In this document: in pieces, positions 13,597-24,900 of the stretch
Layout: each line of letters opens with the position of its first letter
Position numbering within the stretch: position 1 is the stretch's first letter
NCBI GenBank assembly: GCA_958510825.1
Contig: OY294050.1
Coordinates: 3,759,340-3,823,339, forward strand
Direction: 5' to 3'
DNA: 64,000 bases
Source: Brachypterus glaber
Lineage: Eukaryota > Arthropoda > Insecta > Coleoptera > Kateretidae
The notes under the pieces: model-generated
Told to the model about the DNA's origin: nothing
What the model saw: the letters and a program-made list of their open reading frames with translations, nothing else
Database searches by the model: none
Program-made: the position numbers and the translations under genes

Positions 13597-14053
13597 GAAA
13601 AGAGTTTTTTAAACAGTGCGTTTCAATTGTAGTAAAAACAAATAATATAAGTCTATCAAATGTGTATTTAAAATAATTATAAAACTCGATAAAACAGTAC
13701 ATGTTATGTATGAATGATTCAATAACTCTTAAACGTATGTAATTTATGTAAATCAAGTTAAAACTTACTTCAAATTACTTTTACTTTAAAAATAATTAGG
13801 TTCACCTTGAGTGAAAAAAAAAACAGTTTTATGTGAATATTATTTATATGGAAATTGTAAATGCAGCAAGATGTTTTTTACTATTGTTTTAAAAAAATTT
13901 ACATAGTATGATAATTGTTATTAAAATATGATAATTTTAAAATATTTAAAAAATATTTCCGCTGGTGAGTATACCCGTTTGGACTTTTTATAATATATAT
14001 AACCATATGGTTACATTTTGTGGTTTATTATAATTTAAATAATAATAATTATA

Positions 14054-14376
14054 CAGCCACCCAGAAAAAATCATGTGCCAGAGACTAGACCAACGCATTT
14101 TTATTACTTCGGGGTCGCTGAAACCGAATCTGACCTCAGAATAGCTCCATCAGGTCACAATTTTTATCTAAACTTAAAAAAGTGTGCAAAAATTATGAGG
14201 CTGAAGTTTGCAACGTTTTTTTGCATCGAAAATTCAAATAGTATATTAAAGCACTTATTTTATAACACATTTTTAGCGCACTAGTACTTTAGAAAACTCG
14301 CCTCAAGTGGCTTGTTTTCTAAACTTGTACTCGCTAGGGTCTAGTCTCTGGCACATGATTTTTTTTGGGTGGCTAT
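14054..14376. mobile_element. MITE with CAGCCACCC...GTGCCAGAGACTAG ends
   Basis: The roughly 35-bp terminal inverted repeats contain AATCATGTGCCAGAGACTAG on the left and its reverse complement on the right. An internal tract (GGTCGCTGAAACCGAATCTG) is related to sequence near 37595 (GGTCGCTGAGACTGAATCTG). Confidence 0.75.
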
Positions 14377-15987
14377 GTTATTATTATTACAAGTTGTTGG
14401 TAATTATTATCATTATTACCAATTATTAGACGGCTTTTGCAGGAAGGAACCAACACCAAAAAAATATATAAAATCGATAATTGAATTTGAGAAAAAATAC
14501 GTGTTATAGACACATTTTTACTCGGTTCGCTTGCTAGAAAGCGAGAAAGTGGCTTGGGTCTTTTTTGCAGGAAAGATTATAGCTATATAGGTATAATCTT
14601 ACAGCATATGCTGTAAAAATGTCAAATTAAAAAATTCGTGAAATGGTTCTTTTCTGCCGAAAGCCGCCTAATTAAGTATAAAGGTGGACAAAATATATTA
14701 AGATACTCGTTTTAAAACTAAAATATTATTTACTTTCGCAAGAACACGGATTTTCCAAGTGCGCTGTTATACCATTTTTTTTTTCATATTTTTTAATAAA
14801 AAAATAAATAATAATAATAATAATAAAATATTCTGTGTAACAAAGTTTTCATGATTTTTTGTTGGTGATTTGCAGACACGCGCGTGCGCACCGTTTTGTT
14901 TTGAAAATATTTGTTTTTTTTAACGTTTCAATTTTATATTCAATATTATATAAAAAATATTGTTATTTTGAAAAAAAATTACTATTAAATCGCCAATATT
15001 AGATTTTTGTTTGGATTACTAAAAATAAAAATGATCTGTGTTATGTGAACCACCTGGTATATGGCGGAGTAAACCACTAAGGTTATTTATAATTATTTTT
15101 AATTTATAATATCTACTTCTAGTGCATATAACTCCACATCATGAGAAAATATATAAAATTATATTTATATGAATGACGTAATTACGAGTTACACTGTCCA
15201 ACCACATAACGCTATTATAAATTTTACGTTAGATAAGCTTTTTTAAAGTTTATAATGTATCAGTGTCCCGATTTCTAACGTTAGAATTTCTAATATAAAT
15301 ATTAAACGTTAACAAACAAAATTATGAAGTTAGTTTGTGACACTGATCTACAGATAAAAATGTATGTGGCAAAATAAGTGTCATCGCCCCCATTTTGCAC
15401 GTCCCAAAATTACCAAACAAAAATTATATTAAGTTATAGCCTTTATCAATGCTAAGGCATGTGCAAAAATTCGTTAGGTTCATAGGGTTCCAGAGATATT
15501 AAATAAAAACTTCTTTTTAGATGTACCCTTAGGACAGCCGTAGCTAACTTATGGCTCATTTCCGGACCAACCTTTATTTCATATTTTTTAATTTAGAATC
15601 ACCCCTCAAAATTTCCAAACTTTTGGGAGCCTCCCTTCCAGGTGATGTTTATTCTTTCAGGGTTAAAAAAAATGTTTGGTGTGGTGAAGACCTTTTTTTG
15701 GGGTTGAGGATCTACCTTTTTTTAGTCATCAACATTTTTGGTAGGGGTACGAAAACTCTCTTGGAAGTGAGATTTTTTTTTAGTCATCATAATTTTTGCC
15801 AGGGGAAAAAATTAATACTTAGGGGCATCTAGGGTTACAAATCTCACTAGCCTCGGACTGCCCAGTCCGACACTGCTTCGAACTAAAATGAAATTCGAAA
15901 TTTCGGTTTGTTGCAAAACTTTTGTTGCACAGTGTAAACACTAATAATAATAATTATTACTTACCGATCTAAAAATAATACTTTCAG

Positions 15988-18900
15988 ACGGCAAATGATG
16001 GAAAATGATGATGATTTCTATGACACAGTATCAGTTAACTCGCACAAAAAGCCCATTTACCGGGATTACCTCGGCTTGTCCCGCAACACCCTGTATCATT
16101 CCGCGGTGGAGATCGACATGGAGATGACGCCATTGGACTCATCAGCGCCGTCCGATAAGGTTTCTATTAGAACTTACGAGCAGTGGAAGAAATTGGTAAA
16201 TTAAAATGTCTTTGGACTTTTTCGGATAAAATTTGGGGTAGTTGACAGTTTTTTACGGGTGGAAACACCCGAAAAATATATTTTATCCAATACATACAGA
16301 TAATAAGATAATTACCAGCTTTATTTTAAATAGATAAACTCAATAATAACCCCCGCGTCCAAAATGATCAAAATTTGCGTTACGTAATACTTGAACGCTC
16401 CCTAAGATACTTGAGAGGGGGTAAAAATCTTATTTTTTGTGGTAGCTCACTTAATATTGCAAAAAGTCAAAACTCTGTTGAAAAGTTTTTTTTTTGTTTT
16501 AGGTAAAAATAATATTTTGTAAAATAATTTTTAAAAACAACTTCACAACTGATGTAATACAGAATAATAGGTACTATCTACCGGGGTTATTAGGTCATTG
16601 AAATTTTATTGTTTTAAATGAAAATAATTTAATTTTTTATTATAAATTTAAATTAATTTTGTTTTAAATCAAAATTTACTAAAAAAAAATATATTTTTTG
16701 GGTGTTTATATCAACTACCCCCTAGAACTTTTTGGGCTTTCTTCTGGGTGCATGTTTCACCTTTTTTCAAATAAAATTTACTAAAATCAGGTTTGTATGC
16801 CTCGAGTTAATTTTTTCTAATCTCTTACACTGCTAGGTTGGTTTCCATTTTGTAGTTTAGGACTCATTATTGTGTAGGGTGTCTTTTTAATAACATCCCT
16901 AATAACCTTTTATTAAAAAACACCCTGTATAGTTTGATGCAAGAAAGGCACAAATAACATTCTTTTTTCACTACTAGCTTTAGAACATACCATTATTTAT
17001 CATGTTTTCAGACTGTGAAATCAATTTTCTTCACCTATAGCAATAACAATTTTTTCTCTCCTAGTAGGAGTAAATTTTATAAACAATTGATTTCTGTCAC
17101 TTTAGATGTTTCAGTTCTTTGTGCAATTTTTACTAATTAAACCCAATAAAATAGTTTTAAATAACTTTTTATTTATTAAATATAATTAATTATAGTTATT
17201 ACCAATGGAGAATTCTCCCATTAGATTAGACAGGGACAAAAGTTCTACCCAAAAAGGATAGAAGACATACATACACTCCCACTTCCACCCAACCAAACAA
17301 ATGCTGTATTTGTTCTTTGTTGAACAAATACAATATTTACTTGGCCGGGCGAAAAGTGCATTACTAAAGAAATTACTGTCGCCATCTAAATTTTAGTAGA
17401 ATTATCTTATTCTACAGATTCACATTAGCTACGTGCCTCTCACTGCTACACTTTCCGGCCAACCAAATAAATACTGTATTTGTTGTATGAAAAACAAATA
17501 CAGTATTTATTTGGTTGACTGGAAAGTGTAGCACAAATGAGATAGAGATAGGGTAGACGTCTTTTGTTTCATAATTCTAGTTGTAGAGAGCTCCATTAAT
17601 ACAATCAATAATTAACTAAATATTATGAAAAAAAAATTAAAAAACCAGATTTTTTAAACGTCAGTTCAAAGTATTTATTTGAGAATGTCATTGGTCAAGT
17701 CTACTTGATTTTTATGAAAATTTCAAGAAATATAATTTCTGCTAATAATTTATTTTATTATTTGAATAAAAATAGTTAAATAGTGCTAGTAGTGAAAAAA
17801 CTAATATATAAACCACGGTAGAGAAGACTATTATAGCCTCGCACTTTAAAAAATTTCTTCCCTCCCTTGGTATATAATTATTATTTCTTGTCGCAAATGG
17901 TTCAAATTAACTAAAAACTTTCACAATATTAATATATTCAGGGGCGTACCTACTGTTGATAATTTTTGCACATCTTTTTTAATTTTGCACAAAACTTTAT
18001 ATTAATAATTTTAACAACCGTTTTTCGTACATTATTAAACAAAAGTGCATGCGAAACTGAATAAAAATTATTTTTAGACATTTAATGCAGTTGTAGCCAA
18101 GTCTAATAAGTTATTATATCGTAAATACGAGGTAGTCTTTAAATTACACTAAAATTTAAAAATAATTATTAAATATGTGACAGTCCCAGGTAAAAGGGGC
18201 CATTTTGTCGGTTCTGTTTTTCGCAAACAAACAAAAAAATTATATTAAGTTTTTTAATTTTTAATATTGTTTAATTTTTCTTATAATTAAATTAATATAC
18301 AAAAAGTCAAGTAACTAGAAATTCCTATGTTAAATTGCAATAAATTTACACGGGCTGATATTTTAAAGGGTAGTAGTGGATAGTAACATAACACTCCTAC
18401 TTCATCTTTAAATCTAATTTTTATAAAAGAAAAAATATATTTTATCCAATACATACAGATAATGAGAAAATTACCAGCTTTATTTTAAATAGGCAAACTC
18501 AATAATAACCCCCGCGTGGCTTTTACTTTATTGAGTGGATAATTATTTATTTTACCCACTCAACTGTCACTTTTCAAATTATTTTTTTGTAAATGTCATT
18601 AAAATTTTTATTAAAAATATGAATTTCTAAGCTATTTATTGGATAAAACCTTGTATGGCACTCATGGGTAAACCGATATTGCCCATGAGAAAATTAACCT
18701 GCGAGGCGTCAGCCAACTAGCCCACTAGTACCATAAATAACTATGATTAGTAAATTTATTTACATAAATGGATATTTACTTTTTTATTACAATCCCTGGT
18801 AGAAAAAAAAATTAAAAAAAATAGTGCGGATGGAAAATAATTGTTTTTGTTCTGCAAAATTTAAATTTTTAAATTGTCAGAATACGTGCAATTGGGTCAT

Positions 18901-21900
18901 TTTCTTTTGGATAGATACCTGTTTGTATAAACATTTATCTAAAATTAATCATCAGTGATACATGTGCAGTTTAAAGTAATTTATCAGTTAAAAAAATTAA
19001 TAGTTAAGCGAAATCCGAGATAAAAACGTAATATGTTTATTCGGTCTTGTTTAAAGCAGCAATATTGTTTCCAGATTTCAAAATAAATTAGAATATGATT
19101 TGCTTAGATCTTTTCTTGGACTTTATGTAGTTTTAATTGCATTTTAAGTACATTTAAGTATATTTTAGGTACTATTTATAATTTTATTATTAAAATCTGT
19201 GTAAACTAGTGCAGTTCGATTATTTAGAGGAGTTTTGAACCTAATATGTATTGATAAATAAGTCATTTAAAATTTAATATATTATGTGTAAGCGATAGTT
19301 TTATATTATTTATTAGTGAAAAAATGTTGTGTTTAAAAACTCTACGAAATAATGTGTTTGAGATGAATGATATATCACATTGCGTAAGTTCTTTGAATTT
19401 CTGTTTATTCATTTGTCATATGCTTAGTTTACACCTTGGGTACTATATTTTAAGTCCAGGTACTTTTTATCTACCTATCTCTGTTTACAAAATGCTATAA
19501 ACAGATATAGGTGGATAAAAAGTACCTGCCCTGGTAGAAAAGTACATAAATCTAACTTAACATAACATTAGATTAGTGATATTTTTATGTTTAGTCTCAA
19601 ACGTTATACAAAAAAGTTGTAAAATATATAAATCTAAACTTAAAAACTAACGTTTGACAAAAACGTTATAAAATATATAAATCTAACCTTAAAAACTAAC
19701 GTTTGACAAAAATAAAATACTTAAATCTAACATTAGTTTCCTAACCAAATTCTAACCTTTTTCTAACCTTATTCTAACTTTAAATATATTTTAAATTTCC
19801 ATTATAAATACGTAAGCTATAGTAGAAAATACTCATTTCAGACAGCTTATTGCCTAAGTTTGATAATTATTTATTATTTCTATAATAAATTAAAAAAAAA
19901 TCCCCCAAAAGTCAATTATAGTAAGTCTGGCAACGCTGTACTAGAATTGAACAAATATGTTAGGATTCTGAATGTATAAATAAATATTAACTAACTAAAT
20001 ATAAAGTTTTTCTGAGAGGTAAACGTATTTATCGAAGTATAACAGCATATTATACCAAAAATATTTAGGGCCACCTAAAAAGATGGCTAATTTATAAAAA
20101 AATGTAACAAAATTATGTTTAAAAATATTATGATTGATAAAATATATTAAGATTTATTTATATGAATAAATTTGTCTCCAGCTACCGTTTTATGATGCAG
20201 GTAGAAATTTCCTAGTTGGCCACGCCCCCTCCGAAAGTTAGAAATTAAACGTTCTCATAACGTATTTCTAACTTAAAAATCTAACGTTAGATTAACGTTT
20301 GTAACTAACGTTAGATTCTAACATTAAAAAGCGGGACATTTGCACATATTTTATAACGTACTTTTATACAGTTTTCTAACGTTAGAAAAACGTTTTTCTA
20401 ACGTTAAATTTCTACTAGGGTGGACTTAAAATATAGTATCCCTGGTATAAACTAAGCCATAGAAACTTTTTGTTTACGGCCATAAAATTTCCCTAAATTA
20501 TATTATAGGTGATAATTTTTAAAAACTCATACCATAAAAAAACGTGACCAGAATCGATTAGCTGATGTGCGTGTTATATTCCCCTAGGGGAGAAGAGGTC
20601 AAATGTAGACCAAATATGCACAAATATACAATTTTAAACGAATAATTTATTTTTTTCGAATTTAATGTAAGGAGATAACTGTTGGTACTGATGAGCGCCA
20701 GAAGCGCAAAACTACAGTCTGTCAATATCACTCACCGAGTGAATAATTTAAATCAAATATCGCCTTGTAAATTCCGAAGTATCGTATCTGAAAGATGACC
20801 ACTTGACACGTATAACAAATTATATTTTTTTGAGCAATTAATAAGGTATTTATTTAGAACTTTATTAATTACATATAAATAAGAATAAGTTCTTATTCGT
20901 ATAAATTAGTCAATTATTAAATAACTACCCTACTAATTCCATAAAAAAAATTAATTTCTAGTCTCTGGCAAGTTCCCATTTTTCAGATACTATATTTCGG
21001 AATTTACAAGCCGATATATCAATTGAAAATTTGATTAAAATTAAAATTTCCTGTCCTTTTAAAACTTGTACTATTTTAATAATAGTAATATACTAATATT
21101 ATTATTATTATTTTTTCAGAGATGGCGGAGTTTTAATAACTGTGATATTTGCGTAGATTTTGTTCTTGCTTACGACGAGCGAGAAAAAACGGACCATATA
21201 GCTAAGAGGAAAATATTTGAGGAAAACTTAGAAAATGTAGGATTATTGTTAGAAAGAGAAGAAAATCAAAGAATACACTTTGTTAAAATACACGTTCCTA
21301 GAGAAATACTATGCCAATATGCCGAAATCTTAAAATTAAGACTACCTATTATTGACGTAAGTAACATTTACTATAATAATAATGAATTAGGGGCTATCCA
21401 TACAGGGCTAAGCCCCCCTGGCCTTGGTTTAAGTTCTCCCCTGGCGTTTTCGCCAAAGTCCCCCTGGTATTTTTTAAGTCACCTACTTTTGGGCGCCAAG
21501 TTTGGTAGAAACCGTCAGGGACAAAGATTTTTTCCTTTAATTTTTGGGGCGCCCATCTTTCTTTTTTTTGAATGGGCGCTAGATCTAGGTCTTAAGTTAG
21601 CAAGGCGCCTCGCTAACTTAAGACCTAGATCTAGTGTCCCTAGCGCCAACAAGTCTGGTAGAAACCGTCAGGGACAAAGCTTTTCTTCATGAAGGTTTTT
21701 TTTGGTTGCCAATTTTTTTTTGTGGGGGCGCCCAGTTTTGGTTAAAACCGTCAGGGGCAAAGCTTTTTTTTGAGGGTGCCAACCTAGGGGCTGAGCGCCC
21801 CGTAGATTTTTTTCTGGTTACGGCTCTGTATCCATATATTACGTAACACAATTATTTGAATTTTTGACCCCCTCCCCCCTGTGTCACAAGCTGTCACATT

Positions 21901-24900
21901 TACTAAAATTACAACTTTTATTCCCTTGAAAAAAATGTCCCCACTACTGCTAAAATTGCAACTTTCATATTTTTAATCCAATTTACATGTATATATAGTG
22001 GTTCCACTACTGCTATTTTTTTTCCTTGGACGAATAAGTTGATGGCTAAAAAAAAAACGTTTTCACTTAGTAGTTGTAGTAGCAGTACTGCTAAGATTAC
22101 AACTTTTATATCTTTAACCCATGAAATTGCGACTTTTTCAAACTTCAAGATATGCATGGGAAACGCTCCCCGTCCCCCCCTATGGCTACGGCCCTGGTCA
22201 TGTGTTTTTTCACGTCGACAAACTGTATTACAGATCTCTCAATTTTCAATTTCTGGTGAACATTCACTCAAATCAACGTCCGTTACGTAACATTTTTCTA
22301 GACCCCCTCCTTCCCTCCTGTCAAACTGTCACATTTTCTGTGACCCCCCCCCCTCTAGGCGCCTTACGTAATATATGGACAGCCCCCTATCCAAACATCA
22401 AATTTTTATAAAGAACTTTCACTTTCGGGTTTAGACCGTGTTAATGGATTTTCACTTTCCGACGTTTCGTCTCTTACTACTAGAGACATCTTCAGGGATT
22501 AATCTGAAACAGTTTCAGATTAATCCCTGAAGATGTCTAGTAGTAAGAGACGAAACGTCGGAAAGTGAAAATCCATTAACACGATCTAAACCCGAAAGTG
22601 AAAGTTCTTTATATCTTAATGGCCGTGAAAGCTTAAAATCTAAAATCAAATTTTTATTAAATCCTGATTTTTGTAAAGTGAAAATAGTGTATTATGAAAT
22701 TATTTTGACTTTAGTGTAGGAGAATTAAAGTTTTTCCACGACGCGCCAGCAGAGTGTAAAAATCACACATACATATATGTTTGTTTAACCTCCTACTATT
22801 CTACTTAATTAAGCATCCCCTAAGTCCAGGACTTGTGTGGGCTAGTAGTAGAGGGAACCATCGGCTTATACTGACTTTCGAACCAGTTTTTATAGGGAGT
22901 GTCCGCTTCACTTACGCCTTCGCCAAATTTTAATTATTAATTAACTGAAAAAGGCAAATCGACGCCAGTCAGAATCGAACTCACGCTAGTTGGCTAGTAA
23001 ACTTGTCATGTACAGACGCGGTAGACCACTACACCAATCCTCCCATTATCTAAAACTAAAAATGTTTACAACAAAAAGTTCAAATTTGTTATGTTTTAGG
23101 ATGAAAGTGTGGATCAGCCTGATAATATCCTGGTATCGACATTTTCAAAAATCTCAGACTGTTGCAAAATATCCTTAGATCCAAAGTTGTTTCCTCCAAG
23201 GAAGTATCAGCTAACTGCCGAATTTTGCCGAGACAAAAATTATTTGTAAGTATATAAAAAACAAGCCGTGAAGATATGTAATGCTACGCATTCCATTATA
23301 TACTACTCACAGTAAATGGTATATTGCATTTTACCAAATAAGGGAAGGTTCAAGTATTACGTAACGCAAATTTTGATCATTTTGGACTTTTTAGATAGTA
23401 TCTTAGATACACTACTATCCGAAATTAGGTGTCTTTCTCATACTTGTATTATTTTTTCTTAGATTTGATGTGGAAGCACCAGATTTTTTTAATACGTCGG
23501 TTAGGACAACAGTCGCCTCCTATATTTTAAAAAGAGAAAAGTTTGGTTATGAGGACCAAGATAAGGGAATCAATAGACTTATATCAGAAGGAATTTATAA
23601 GGCAGCATATCCTTTACATGATGTAAGGTTTTTTTAAGCAAAGTTGTTTCTTTTTACAATTTTTTGTTTTTGTTTTTTTTTTTAGGGAGATTTGCACTGT
23701 AGGGGTTCAAAACGAAAACTATTACTGGATGAATGGGCTTCAGTGTCAAAATGCATCAAGTTCCAGCCTATTGACGATATTAAAGACTATTTTGGCGTCA
23801 AATTCGCGCTATATTTCGCCTGGTTAGGCTTCTACACGCACATGTTAATTCCTGCCTCCATAGTAGGCTTATTGTGCTTAATATATGCAACCGTATCATC
23901 AGATAGTTTATCTAGAGACATTTGCAATTCAGACGCCATTATGTGCCCTAGATGTGACAAATACTGTGATTATTGGAAGCTCAGTGAAGGTTGTACTTAC
24001 TCAAAAATACAACATTTTATAGATAACCCTTCTACGTTATTTTTCGCTATTTTTATGTCCTTTTGGGCAACTTTATATCTCGAATTATGGAAACGGTATT
24101 CCGCAGAAATCACCCATAGATGGGGATTAACCGGGTTTGACCTTCAAGCAGAGCCGCCTCGACCTGAATATCTTTTGAGGTTATCAAACGCCAAAAAGAA
24201 AAAATTGAACGTTGTTACGAACTTGACGGAGCCCGTAGTGCCCTTTTGGAGAGTTAAACTACCCTCAATTGTTTTAAGTTTTACAGTAGCCTTCTTTTAC
24301 ATGCTTCTAGCACTATCTGTAGTTATAGGTATCGTGGTTTATCGAATGTCAACGTTTTATTCCGCGAGTTTGTACGAAAAAAAGAACTCTTATTTTTTAT
24401 ACGTCATTCCTATCACGGCTGGACTGATTAATTTGTGTTGTATCGTGATTTTGAATCTATTTTATGATAGGCTAGCAAGATGGCTGACGGAAATGGAGTT
24501 GCAAAGATCACAGACTGAGTTTGATGACAGTTTGGCCTTAAAAATTTATATGTTTCAATTTGTGAACTATTACTCGTCGATATGTTATATCGCATTCTTC
24601 AAAGGGAAATTTGTTGGTACGCCTGCTAAGTACAACAAAGTCTTCGGGTATAGACAGGAAGAGGTGAGTTAAAAATCATTTATAAACTAAACAAATGAAA
24701 TGGATCTAAGTCCCCAGGACCCCAAATATATTTCCTAATTTTATGAAATACTGACTGTAACGCCTGTTTTTCGCACGGATTATTTAAACACTAAAATTAG
24801 TTCTCTATTACCTTGTTTAATAATTTTCCCTTGAATGAGGGGGTCAATTTTTAGACTTCTTATTTTAATTTTTTCTTCAATTTTTAGATATTTTTAGTTT

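Larger units (their letters stand above)
10880..15987. other. Repeat-rich region upstream of the anoctamin coding exon
   Basis: Probably the first intron of the anoctamin gene. It holds a 37-bp tandem duplication (about 11185-11255, TTTTATGATGTGCCTCG twice), T-rich tracts with repeated TTTTTTAGTCATCA (11930-12000, 15700-15800), a GA run (11536-11552), an ATA-repeat (14806-14827), and the MITEs listed separately. No coding sequence is supported. Confidence 0.5.
16196..21119. other. Large anoctamin intron full of elements
   Basis: About 4.9 kb with no supported coding. It carries a fused repeat fragment (16281-16402), MITE copy B, a copy of the ATCCAATACATACAGATAAT family, a 1-kb inverted-repeat element (19417-20461) and a MITE next to the acceptor (20763-21015). 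A short missed anoctamin exon here cannot be excluded. Confidence 0.6.
21357..23099. other. Anoctamin intron with stacked repeats
   Basis: It contains a degenerate tandem array with an embedded palindrome, a TTACGTAA-bounded C-rich element (about 21829-22385), a 205-bp palindrome and a reversed SINE. No coding sequence is supported past the donor at 21357, although the reading frame stays open to 21692 by chance. Confidence 0.65.

Noticed and set aside
21357..21692. Continuation of the anoctamin frame past 21356
   Set aside because: A good donor (GACGTAAGT) ends the exon; the rest translates a tandem repeat.
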